A stretch of DNA of 64,000 nucleotides, taken from assembly GCF_018966525.1 (NCBI RefSeq), contig NZ_CP076607.1, positions 2,852,001 through 2,916,000 on the forward strand, in the 5' to 3' direction. Under the pieces are notes generated by a model. The model saw nothing but the letters and a program-made list of their open reading frames with translations. It did no database searches and was not told the origin of the DNA. Source of the stretch: Paenibacillus sophorae (GTDB taxonomy: Bacteria > Bacillota > Bacilli > Paenibacillales > Paenibacillaceae). Each line of letters begins with the position of its first letter. The first letter of the stretch is position 1. The position numbers and the translations under genes are program-made. Shown piece by piece: positions 8,211 through 15,077 of this stretch.

Positions 8211-8804
8211 CTAATTATATTTGCCCTCTCGGACGCAATCGGCGAACAAAATCGCCCGGGGTATCCGGAAGAACGCTTCCGCCTTTTCCTGCAGGGAAGG
8301 AGACGGGAGCTGGCTATTGTGCAGCCATTTGCGAAAGGTGCCGGGATGGACTCCGATCCAATGACCGGCATCGGTGACGGAAAGATCATGCACCATGCAC
8401 AGCCCGGTCAGAATGTCGCTGCGGCGGGGATACGCCTTGCTCCGCTTCATGTACCTCGAAGGAGCCGGCTGGCACAGAATCGGACTCTGCCGAAGCAGCG
8501 CTTCATTAAACAAGACATGCTGGGGATAACCGAGATAGCGGCAGGCTTTGTCCATATTGGTCCTGGACGGAATGCGGCTTTCATACACCCAGGCGCTGAC
8601 GCTCCTGGAAGATACGGAAAGTTCTTCCGCAAACCTTGACAGCTTGATATCGCGGGACATCAGCACGGCGAGCAGCACGCGGTTGCGGATCTGGCTTCTC
8701 TGAGGACGGCGGAATCTCTTTATCCGGACACCCTTCCCCAGATATTTGCGGTTAACCAGAGACCACGCCTGAATTTTATAAGGCTCTGACTGATTTGTAG
8801 GCAT
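8211..8804 (-). CDS. Protein with two tandem helix-turn-helix domains
   Basis: A 197-residue basic protein. Residues about 42-100 (RVLLAVLMSRDIKLSRFAEE onward) and about 128-187 (ILTGLCMVHDLSVTDAGHWI onward) align with each other and share the order: helix, HTH with S/T-rich recognition helix, proline, then a hydrophobic tail ending in LF. This points to internal duplication of an HTH_3/Cro-like unit. The N-terminal 40 residues are rich in Arg and Lys. GGAGGT precedes ATG 8804. DNA binding is likely but no target can be named. The repeat element at 8822 begins 18 bp upstream of its start. It is probably a conserved hypothetical regulator. Confidence 0.75.
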   Translation of the reverse strand: MPTNQSEPYKIQAWSLVNRKYLGKGVRIKRFRRPQRSQIRNRVLLAVLMSRDIKLSRFAEELSVSSRSVSAWVYESRIPSRTNMDKACRYLGYPQHVLFNEALLRQSPILCQPAPSRYMKRSKAYPRRSDILTGLCMVHDLSVTDAGHWIGVHPGTFRKWLHNSQLPSPSLQEKAEAFFRIPRAILFADCVREGKYN

Positions 8805-8821
8805 ACTACCTCCGATTTCTT

Positions 8822-8919
8822 GAAATATAAGAAAGAATAAGCTTTACGCTTATCCTTGACCTAATATTTCGACGAGAAACGGTGCCGCCTCTAAGCGGGA
8901 CGCGCAGCGTTTCTTTTTG
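8822..8919 (+). repeat. Two-hairpin repeat element, copy 1 (candidate structured RNA)
   Basis: Same architecture and much of the same sequence as 62246-62346. The left half has outer arms GAAATATAAG/CTAATATTTC enclosing an inner hairpin ATAAGC-TTTAC-GCTTAT. The right half has arms AGAAACG/CGTTTCT enclosing CCGC-CTCTAA-GCGG and ends in TTTTT. Stem bases differ between copies in paired fashion. It lies between divergent genes and points toward the Dabb gene at 9076; the sequence between 8920 and 9075 shows no gene. Confidence 0.7.
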
Positions 8920-9075
8920 AAAATATACTACAATATTTGTCCGTTTCAAGGCAATGGATATTCCTTACACATTCCCTGCCGGCGATAGCTTTCCTTTCGG
9001 AAAACGGGGGGTTATGATATATTTTTATTAAACTTGTAACACCATTACAATCCAATAACAGGGAGCGAAAAGAAA

Positions 9076-9363
9076 ATGATAAAGCATGTTGTATTTTTCA
9101 AACTAAAGGATGGTTCGGAGGCCAGCGTGGCCAAGACCGTCGCCGTACTGCGCAATATGGAAGGGAAAATCCCTCAGCTGATCTCGCTCGAAATCGGAGC
9201 CGACATTCTGCGCACCGAGCGCTCATTCGATATCGTTTTGACGGCGGTTTTTGCCAATCTTGAAGATCTCGACGCTTACCAGGTACATCCTGCCCACAAG
9301 GAAGTTATCGCTCATATTACCGAGGTTAAAGAGCTTTCCTTCGTTGTGGATTACGAAATTTAA
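9076..9363 (+). CDS. Dabb (stress-responsive A/B barrel) family protein
   Basis: A 95-residue single Dabb domain, a ferredoxin-like fold that dimerises into a barrel. The family start MIKHVVFFKLKDG, the central GADILRTERSFDIVL and the C-terminal HPAHKEVIAHITEVKEL carrying the conserved HP..H pattern are all present and full length. Roles in the family range from stress response to small-molecule chemistry, so the substrate is not assignable. GGGAGCGAAAAGAAA precedes ATG 9076. A tiny membrane ORF and the yutE homologue follow on the same strand. Confidence 0.88.
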   Translation: MIKHVVFFKLKDGSEASVAKTVAVLRNMEGKIPQLISLEIGADILRTERSFDIVLTAVFANLEDLDAYQVHPAHKEVIAHITEVKELSFVVDYEI

Positions 9364-9418
9364 GCGGTATTTATCTGCCATAAGCACGGCCATCTGATGA
9401 CGGAAAGCGGTGACCGGG

Positions 9419-9529
9419 ATGAGTGAGCTGGAATACCCGATGGAAGCGTTAACGTATCTTGTGGTATTTTTTGCGGCCTGCTTTATTATGCTTTTTTGGC
9501 TGAAGCGCCGAGGCAAACGCCGCAAATAG
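9419..9529 (+). CDS. Putative 36-residue single-pass membrane protein
   Basis: ATG 9419 opens a frame reading MSELEYPMEALTYLVVFFAA, then CFIMLFWLKRR and a basic tail GKRRK. It has a short polar N-terminus, about 20 hydrophobic residues and a positively charged end, the look of a genuine N-out small membrane protein. The ribosome-binding site is weak (GGTGACCGG). It ends 16 bp before yutE with AAAGGAG in between, so it could be the first member of that transcript. Function unknown. Confidence 0.5.
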   Translation: MSELEYPMEALTYLVVFFAACFIMLFWLKRRGKRRK

Positions 9530-9545
9530 CAAAGGAGTACCTGAA

Positions 9546-9989
9546 ATGTACTATGTAAACCGCGAACAAATTGAATACATTTTAGGACAAATTCCCGATA
9601 TTGCGGACGGGCTGCGAATGGCGGCGGCTTCCTGGGACGGAGGAAAGATTTGGGGACTGGTGCAGGAACGCTGCCTTCATCTCTCGATCGAGGTCGTCAC
9701 CGATGTCGGCAGCTGCCTCATTGACGGTTTTATAATGCGTGACGCCGGCAGTTACGAGGATATCATCACCATCATTCATGAGGAGTCGGTATTTCGCGAT
9801 AAAGAGATGTATGACCGGCTTATCGAGCTGGTGTCGCTGCGCAAGCCTCTTGTACAGGAATATTACGCCTGGGAGCGGGAGCGGCTGCATCCGCTGGCGG
9901 CTGTGCTTCCGGAACTGCTGCCCCGCTTTGCCGCCGAGGTCAGAAACTATCTGAATCAGGAACTGGGCACCGCCCTGCCGGAGAGCTAA
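9546..9989 (+). CDS. yutE: DUF86/HepT-like protein YutE
   Basis: A 147-residue protein matching Bacillus subtilis YutE across its length (MYYVNREQIEYIL, DGFIMRDAGSYEDI). DUF86 proteins form the HEPN superfamily; HepT toxins use an R-x4-6-H-x-Y active motif to bind or cut RNA. Here the corresponding stretch is RKPLVQEYY, with Gln where the catalytic His is expected, so nuclease activity is doubtful. No MntA antitoxin gene adjoins it. AAAGGAG precedes ATG 9546. A housekeeping role unrelated to toxin-antitoxin function seems likelier. Confidence 0.85.
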   Translation: MYYVNREQIEYILGQIPDIADGLRMAAASWDGGKIWGLVQERCLHLSIEVVTDVGSCLIDGFIMRDAGSYEDIITIIHEESVFRDKEMYDRLIELVSLRKPLVQEYYAWERERLHPLAAVLPELLPRFAAEVRNYLNQELGTALPES

Positions 9990-10037
9990 GATCCGCCGCA
10001 GCCTGTGGAAATATGTGAGCAGAAGGGGGGGACCGAG

Positions 10038-10679
10038 ATGAAGAGAGGGCAGGAAAACGGTTCGACCAGACACATCATCATGACGCTTCTAAAAATGAAA
10101 GGACCGTTGACCATCGGAGCACTGGCCGAGGAACTCGGCATTACGGAAATGGGAGTAAGACGCCATGTTCTGCAGCTTGAGCGGGAAGGCCTGGCTAGAA
10201 ACAAGATTGTGCGGCAGGCCATGGGCCGGCCCATGCATATGTATTCGCTGACGGAAAGAGCCGAAGACTATTTTCCAAAAAATTATCACAACCTTACGCT
10301 GGAGCTTCTGCGCGAATTGGACCACAACAGCGGGACCGACGCCGTGAACGTCCTGTTCGAGGGGCGGAGGCGCAGGCTGCTGGCTCAGTACAGCCCCATG
10401 ATGGAGCGGAGAAATCTCGAAGAGAGAGTGGCGGAACTGTCCGCCATCCAGAATTCCGGTGGTTACATGGCAGAATGGGACCGGGAAGAGGACGGATCTT
10501 TCGTGCTCCGGGAGTACAACTGCCCCATCCGCCAGGTTGCCGTCCAGTACCGCAAGGCCTGCGAGTGTGAGCAGAATTTGTTCGAGGAATTGCTGAATGC
10601 GAGAGTTTCGCGAAGTGACTGCATGGCCGAGGGCGGGCAGTGCTGCAGGTACTCGATTAAACCGGTAAACCATTCGTAA
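10038..10679 (+). CDS. SufR-like HTH transcriptional regulator with C-terminal cysteine cluster
   Basis: A 213-residue regulator. An N-terminal winged helix (residues about 10-70: ITEMGVRRHVLQLEREGLAR) is followed by a ligand-binding region. The C-terminal third carries cysteines in NCPIRQ, ACECEQ, DCMAEGGQCC. This layout resembles cyanobacterial SufR and related Fe-S-sensing repressors, so binding of an iron-sulfur cluster or metal is plausible but not shown. The start is placed at 10038 (MKRGQENGST) because AGAAGGGGGG precedes it; a longer frame from 10005 has no such signal. It follows yutE by 48 bp. Its targets cannot be read from the window. Confidence 0.82.
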   Translation: MKRGQENGSTRHIIMTLLKMKGPLTIGALAEELGITEMGVRRHVLQLEREGLARNKIVRQAMGRPMHMYSLTERAEDYFPKNYHNLTLELLRELDHNSGTDAVNVLFEGRRRRLLAQYSPMMERRNLEERVAELSAIQNSGGYMAEWDREEDGSFVLREYNCPIRQVAVQYRKACECEQNLFEELLNARVSRSDCMAEGGQCCRYSIKPVNHS

Positions 10680-10794
10680 GGAAACCGGCAAATGATAGGC
10701 AGCAAAAAAACTTCTTCACCAGTCACGGGACAGACCCTCTTTGCTTATGATATTAGCAGGAACTAGGCATTCGCCCGTAAAGGAGAAATGAAAG

Positions 10795-11172
10795 ATGAAG
10801 AAGAACACGAAAAGCTTGCTGTGGGGAATCGTTGCCGGGGGCGCCGTCGGTTCAGTGACCGCTCTGCTGCTGGCGCCCAAATCCGGAAAAGAGCTGCGCA
10901 AGGATATCTCGGACGGCGCTGCGGCAACAGTGGATAAAGCGCAGGAACTTGTTCATCAGGCCTCAGACAAGACCGTGGAATGGTACGGCAAAGCCAAGGA
11001 TTCGGTGGAGCAGGTGATTCAAGAGGTAACGGACTGGAGCAAACAGTTCACAAAGGCAGAGGATGAAGCCGCAGTCATTTCGGCTGCCGATATTGATTCG
11101 GCAGCCGGCAGCTCCGGCCCTGGGGATGAAATTGACTCATCAGCCGCGGATGACACAGGGGAAAAGGCGTGA
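10795..11172 (+). CDS. YtxH domain-containing protein
   Basis: A 125-residue protein of the YtxH (general stress, GspU-like) family. Residues about 8-30 form a glycine-rich membrane helix followed by the signature LLLAPKSGKELRKDI. Then comes a long amphipathic, Ala/Lys/Glu-rich region and an acidic, disordered tail (SSGPGDEIDSSAADD). GGAGAAATGAAAG precedes ATG 10795. In Bacillus such genes are often under general-stress control, but I could not find a convincing sigma-B promoter here. An 8 bp inverted repeat overlaps its stop codon. Confidence 0.88.
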   Translation: MKKNTKSLLWGIVAGGAVGSVTALLLAPKSGKELRKDISDGAAATVDKAQELVHQASDKTVEWYGKAKDSVEQVIQEVTDWSKQFTKAEDEAAVISAADIDSAAGSSGPGDEIDSSAADDTGEKA

Positions 11173-11185
11173 CGGCTGTCACGCC
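11166..11185 (+). terminator. Inverted repeat at the ytxH-family stop codon
   Basis: GGCGTGAC-GGCT-GTCACGCC is an 8 bp perfect stem with a four-base loop overlapping the TGA. No U-tract follows, so it is a weak terminator candidate or an mRNA 3'-end stabiliser. Confidence 0.35.
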
Positions 11186-11325
11186 GGCAGCAGCTTAGAC
11201 GGCAGCCTGCCGGTCAGATCGCGCAGACGGATGAAACCGGCAAGCCATTGCTTCCACAGCTGTACGATATGCCCTTGAAAGGCCGTTGTATCGCTCACTG
11301 CGAACAGGCGCTCCTTCAAGGGCAT
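11179..11325 (-). other. Possible 48-residue ORF or gene remnant overlapping a long inverted repeat
   Basis: On the minus strand ATG 11325 opens a protein-like frame (MPLKERLFAVSDTTAFQGHI, VQLWKQWLAGFIRL, RDLTGRLPSKLLPA) with no ribosome-binding site and an in-frame stop just upstream. It reads like the C-terminal end of a lost gene. The same DNA contains ATGCCCTTGAA (11268-11278) pairing with TTCAAGGGCAT (11315-11325) around a 36-base loop. Which property matters is unclear. Nothing else is recognised between 11185 and 11521. Confidence 0.35.
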
Positions 11326-11521
11326 TTAATCTTTTGCGGGTCTATGGAAAATTCCTACGGGCTGGGGCAAGAGGCTTCAATGTGCAGGATTAAGGCCGAG
11401 GGGCAGTTTCTTCTCTTGAACTGGGGAGATAAATGGAGTATTATCTGCAATTGGGACAGGAAGCCCGGTACACTTTGCTTCCGCCTTACATAAGCTATTC
11501 AAAACAAGATGAAGGAAGCGT

Positions 11522-12349
11522 GTGTTCGTGCAGCAAGCTATCGCTATACTAGACTCGGGCGTAGGAGGATTGACGGTTGCCAAGGAAGTAATGAGGCAGC
11601 TCCCGAGGGAGAAAATCATTTATTTCGGAGACACCGCCCGCGCCCCGTACGGACCCCGTTCGTCCGAAGAAGTAAAACTTTTTACCGAGCAAATTGTCGA
11701 TTATCTTATTCAATTCAATCCTAAAGTGATCGTGATCGCTTGCAACACGGCGACTGCGGCCGCCCTCGATTATATATCGGCGAAAGTGGAGATTCCGGTC
11801 ATTGGCGTCATTCATCCCGGCGCCCGCGCCGCCATCAGCGCGACAAAGACCGGACGGGTAGGCGTTATCGGCACCGTAGGAACGATCGGCAGCGGTGCTT
11901 ACACGGCAGCGCTGAAACAGCTGTCCCCATATGTTGAGGTGATCAGTCAGGCATGTCCGGCGCTTGTCCCGCTGGTCGAACAGGGGATGTTCCGCTCGGA
12001 GGAGTGCGATCTTGCGGTGCGTGATTCGCTGAACGGAATCAAGCATGAACCGATTGATACCCTGATACTCGGGTGTACACATTACCCGTTTCTTGTTGAT
12101 CCGATCGGCCGGGCAATGGGTCCTGGAGTCAAGCTGATCAGTTCCGCGGACGAGACGGCGCGCGAGATCAGCACCATTTTGTACGACAAGGGAAAGCTGG
12201 CGAGGGGAGACGACAGTCCGGTGCATCAGTTCTTCTGCAGCGGCGACGCCGGCATATTCCAAAGAATCGCCATGGACTGGCTTGGAGAGCAGATCAAACG
12301 CACGCCGGTTGTTTGGCAGGTATCATCGCTCGAACCTACGGACGTCTGA
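11522..12349 (+). CDS. racE: Glutamate racemase
   Basis: Cofactor-independent racemase that makes D-glutamate for peptidoglycan (and poly-gamma-glutamate where present). The 275-residue protein has ILDSGVGGLTV with the catalytic-site Asp11, the first catalytic Cys74 in ACNTAT, the second Cys186 in GCTHYP, and the YFGDTARAPYG motif, all at the usual places. Start GTG 11522 is preceded by AAGGAAG; GTG 11528 is an alternative that would trim two residues. It stands alone with a strong terminator at 12403. Whether a second isozyme exists elsewhere cannot be told. Confidence 0.95.
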   Translation: MFVQQAIAILDSGVGGLTVAKEVMRQLPREKIIYFGDTARAPYGPRSSEEVKLFTEQIVDYLIQFNPKVIVIACNTATAAALDYISAKVEIPVIGVIHPGARAAISATKTGRVGVIGTVGTIGSGAYTAALKQLSPYVEVISQACPALVPLVEQGMFRSEECDLAVRDSLNGIKHEPIDTLILGCTHYPFLVDPIGRAMGPGVKLISSADETAREISTILYDKGKLARGDDSPVHQFFCSGDAGIFQRIAMDWLGEQIKRTPVVWQVSSLEPTDV

Positions 12350-12402
12350 GTGTAACCTGCAACAACTCTTTCATTCGATGTCAAAATAATATTCGCATTC
12401 AT

Positions 12403-12435
12403 AACGGCCGGGCGGCGTGAGCCCGGCCGTTCTTT
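12403..12435 (+). terminator. Rho-independent terminator after racE
   Basis: Ten-base stem ACGGCCGGGC/GCCCGGCCGT with a short loop followed by TCTTT. Confidence 0.85.
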
Positions 12436-12519
12436 GCGCATGTAGGACAAGAGAATTCGCATACAATTAACAAAGTCGTCACAGCTACTGTAAAAAACGC
12501 AGCGGAGAGGATGAGGTGT

Positions 12520-13722
12520 ATGCTTCAATATATTGTCCGCAAGGGAGATACCGTGAGGCGGATAGCCGCCGCCTACGGACTTACTCCAGGGCATGTAATA
12601 CAGGGGAATCCCTGGACGGCGGATCAGCCGTACCTCTTTCCGGGGCAGGTGCTGTTTCTACCTTCCGTCCAGCGCAGACGATATACTGCGCAGGAAGGGG
12701 AACGCATGAGGGATGTGGCGGCACTCTACGGGGTCAGCCTGGAAGCGCTGGAACAGCTAAATCCCGGTATATCTCCGGACGGGTTCTGCACACCTGGAAA
12801 AACCTTGGTGATTCCGATGTCCGAGCAGTCGGCGGTCGTGCACCTGCGCGGCGAGTACGGGCATTCGGAACTGGAGGCAGATATCAGCCTTCTGACAAAT
12901 AAATATCCTTTTATCTCGGCAGGCACGATAGGCTCCAGTGTCCTTGGCAAACCGCTGCATTTGCTGCGGATCGGCAGCGGCCGACGCAGACTGCATGTGA
13001 ATGCGGCGCTGCATGCCAATGAGTGGCTGACCTCGCCATGTCTTCTGGCATTTCTGGAGCAGTATGCCGAAGCTTATGCGAAAGGCCGGAAATGGAACGG
13101 TCACAGCCCGGAAGACTGGTTCAACAACTGGACGGTATGGGCCGTTCCGATGGCGAACCCCGACGGTGTTGAGCTCGTGCAGGAAGGAGCCGGTCCCTGG
13201 CATCCTTACAGGCGGGAGCTTGTGGAATGGAACGGCGGGCGCCGCAGCTTCCGCCACTGGAAAGCCAATATCCGGGGCGTGGACCTTGGGGACCAGTTCC
13301 CTGCCTTTTGGGAAGAGGAACAATCGCGCCGGGGCATGAGCGGACCTTCTCCCAGGGATTATGGCGGCCCATCGCCGCTCAGCGAGCCGGAGGCTGCTGC
13401 GCTGGTCTCGCTGTGCGAGAAGGCGCCTGCGGACATGGCGGTGTCGCTGCACAGTCAAGGCCAGGAGATCTACTGGAACTATCGCGGATATGAGCCTCCG
13501 GAGAGCCGGGAAATCGCAGAACGTCTGGCGCTGGCCGGCGGCTACCGCGCCGTTGCTTTGACGGAAAGTGACGCGGGATTTAAGGACTGGTTCATTATGA
13601 AATTCGGGAAGCCGGGGTTCACCGTGGAACTGGGTCTGGGCAGAAATCCGCTCCCGCTTGAGGATTTTGAAGATTTAACTTTGGAGACGGGGCAGATTCT
13701 GGCTTCTATTCTATCCCAATGA
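12520..13722 (+). CDS. LysM-M14 peptidase, gamma-D-glutamyl-L-diamino acid endopeptidase-like
   Basis: A 400-residue zinc carboxypeptidase that should cleave the gamma-D-Glu to diaminopimelate bond of cell-wall peptides, as endopeptidase I of Lysinibacillus sphaericus does. Two LysM peptidoglycan-binding units occupy residues about 3-48 and 53-99. The M14 domain has zinc ligands H165 and E168 (HANEW) and H311 (SLHSQG), Arg252 for substrate carboxylate (IRGVDLG) and catalytic E370 (FTVELG). There is no signal peptide, as in the family prototype, so action on internal spore-mother-cell or recycled muropeptides is likely. Start 12520 is favoured because GGAGAGG sits nine bases upstream; ATG 12511 would abut it. 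Confidence 0.9.
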   Translation: MLQYIVRKGDTVRRIAAAYGLTPGHVIQGNPWTADQPYLFPGQVLFLPSVQRRRYTAQEGERMRDVAALYGVSLEALEQLNPGISPDGFCTPGKTLVIPMSEQSAVVHLRGEYGHSELEADISLLTNKYPFISAGTIGSSVLGKPLHLLRIGSGRRRLHVNAALHANEWLTSPCLLAFLEQYAEAYAKGRKWNGHSPEDWFNNWTVWAVPMANPDGVELVQEGAGPWHPYRRELVEWNGGRRSFRHWKANIRGVDLGDQFPAFWEEEQSRRGMSGPSPRDYGGPSPLSEPEAAALVSLCEKAPADMAVSLHSQGQEIYWNYRGYEPPESREIAERLALAGGYRAVALTESDAGFKDWFIMKFGKPGFTVELGLGRNPLPLEDFEDLTLETGQILASILSQ

Positions 13723-13768
13723 AAGTAAGTGAAACATTTTCAGCACAGATGCGTAATCTATATACAGA

Positions 13769-13819
13769 GGGTACCGCCGTATACTTCGCTAAAAGCCGTT
13801 GCACGGCCGTACCCTTTTT
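13769..13819 (+). terminator. Rho-independent terminator after the M14 peptidase gene
   Basis: Twelve-base stem starting GGGTACCGCCGT and closing ACGGCCGTACCC (one mismatch), followed by TTTTT. Confidence 0.8.
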
Positions 13820-13910
13820 ACTGAATCCGGTGTCTGATTGCTTCGATCTGCTTAAATGCTGGCCAAAGGGGTATGGATGAAATATAGAGCTTGGAGGAAG
13901 GAGACCAAAG

Positions 13911-14189
13911 ATGAAACTAAAGAAGCTGCTGTCGCTTAAAGGATGGTCTCAAGTGCTGCGAAGCACATGGCAATACGTCGTCTCTCCGCATGTCGCGCTA
14001 GGGGACAAACTGTTGTTCGCGATTCCGGTGGCGCTGTATTGGGTGCTGCCCGATGTTATGCCTTTTATGCCGATTGACGATATTGGTGTGTCGATGATGC
14101 TGATGGCCTGGTTCGTTTCCAGAATGGACCGTAAATACCCGGCGCTGAATGGCGCGAAAAGATTGAGGCTGAACGACGGGAGCAGATAA
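13911..14189 (+). CDS. DUF1232/YkvA-like small membrane protein
   Basis: A 92-residue protein with a hydrophobic centre (about residues 34-70) carrying LPDVMPFMPIDDIGVSMM, which matches the proline/aspartate signature of DUF1232 proteins. The N-terminal 30 residues are basic and may form an amphipathic helix. The C-terminus is charged. AGGAAGGAG precedes ATG 13911. The function of the family is unknown. It is followed after 90 bp by the HesB-like gene. Confidence 0.7.
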   Translation: MKLKKLLSLKGWSQVLRSTWQYVVSPHVALGDKLLFAIPVALYWVLPDVMPFMPIDDIGVSMMLMAWFVSRMDRKYPALNGAKRLRLNDGSR

Positions 14190-14279
14190 AATTTAAAGTT
14201 TGGTTGCATTATCCGGCAGTTTTCCTTTAAAATAGATCACTAGAGTATAGAAATCCAGTTGTCAGGAGATGGACGGACT

Positions 14280-14582
14280 ATGAAAGTCAAAATTACCCGC
14301 AACGCGGCTAAAGTTATAAAGAAACAGATGGATCTGGAAGAAAATAAGGATCTGAAGCTGCGCGTTCTGATTACCCATTCGCATGGTGACCATGCCCACT
14401 ACGGTCTTGATTTGGACACGCCCAAGGAGAACGATGAAATCATTCCGACGGATAAGGACATCGACGTTATTCTGGAGAAGGGGCAGCCGCTTCTTGACGG
14501 CGTAAAGGTCGACTATCTGTATTTTCCGGAAGAAGGGTTTGTTATTACGAATCCGTCCCAGGGTAACCACGGAGACCACTAA
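14280..14582 (+). CDS. HesB/IscA-fold protein lacking cysteines
   Basis: A 100-residue protein with the HesB/IscA fold pattern (MKVKITRNAAKVIKKQM, LRVLITHSHGDHAHYGLDLD, and the closing ITNPSQGNHGDH). Canonical A-type Fe-S carriers use three conserved cysteines, C-x(n)-C-x-C near the end. This protein has none and instead is rich in His and Asp at the corresponding surface. It cannot hold a cluster through cysteine, so the role is probably different from Fe-S delivery. ATG 14280 is chosen over TTG 14259; AGGAG lies between them. The YuzB gene follows 55 bp downstream, echoing the yutM/yuzB neighbourhood of Bacillus. Confidence 0.8.
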   Translation: MKVKITRNAAKVIKKQMDLEENKDLKLRVLITHSHGDHAHYGLDLDTPKENDEIIPTDKDIDVILEKGQPLLDGVKVDYLYFPEEGFVITNPSQGNHGDH

Positions 14583-14637
14583 GCTTATTCGGCTTTTGCA
14601 GGCTGAAGCTGTCTGGACGGTAAAGAAGGGAACAGCA

Positions 14638-14877
14638 ATGGCTAACGATATACGCATTTGTGATAAATGCAATCATATGAGCATCAAAAGCGTACTGCCG
14701 AAGCTCCGCAAAATGGCGCCTGACGCCGAGATCAAAATCGGCTGCAAGTCCTACTGCGGCCCATGCGGCAAGCGCGCTTTCGTCTACATCAACGGTCGAT
14801 ATGTCAGCGCTCCGACCGAGGACGAGGTGCTGAAGAAAGTGGAGCCTTTCATAAAGCAGCCCGCAGTAAAGAAATAG
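14638..14877 (+). CDS. yuzB: YuzB family protein (DUF1450)
   Basis: A 79-residue protein of the YuzB/DUF1450 family. It has CDKCNHMS near the N-terminus and GCKSYCGPCGKRAFVYING in the middle, giving a CxxC pair and a C-x4-C-x2-C cluster typical of the family and suitable for metal or redox chemistry. The rest (VSAPTEDEVLKKVEPFI) matches the family end. The start at 14638 has AAGGGAA upstream. A terminator at 14935 closes the transcript. The molecular role is unknown. Confidence 0.85.
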   Translation: MANDIRICDKCNHMSIKSVLPKLRKMAPDAEIKIGCKSYCGPCGKRAFVYINGRYVSAPTEDEVLKKVEPFIKQPAVKK

Positions 14878-14934
14878 ATAGGACTCAAAAAATGGATCTG
14901 CGCTTTACCGGACATCGGAGAGCGCGTCCCATTA

Positions 14935-14974
14935 GGCCATTTTTGCAGGTTAGCTGCAAGAGTGGCCTTTTCTA
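14935..14974 (+). terminator. Rho-independent terminator after yuzB
   Basis: A 14 bp stem from GGCCATTTTTGCAG to CTGCAAGAGTGGCC, with two G-U pairs and a GTTAG loop, followed by TTTTCT. Confidence 0.85.
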
Positions 14975-15018
14975 TTCTCTTATGACTCGGGACTGAGATT
15001 TGGCAGAATAGGGCGACG

Positions 15019-15027
15019 TGATATAAT
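15019..15027 (+). promoter_or_regulatory. Extended -10 promoter element upstream of the aldo/keto reductase gene
   Basis: TG-A-TATAAT is a consensus extended -10, 51 bp before the start codon. No good -35 is visible, as is common for extended -10 promoters. Confidence 0.5.
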
Positions 15028-15077
15028 AGACTGGATAGATTGAAATCGACCGAGTACATAGAGGAGCGGGTGATCCA

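Noticed and set aside
8822..8919. Interpretation of the two-hairpin element as a ykkC, mini-ykkC or twister-type RNA
   Set aside because: Short similarities (ACGAGA, GCAAGCCC) occur but the defining cores and helix order of those classes are not present.
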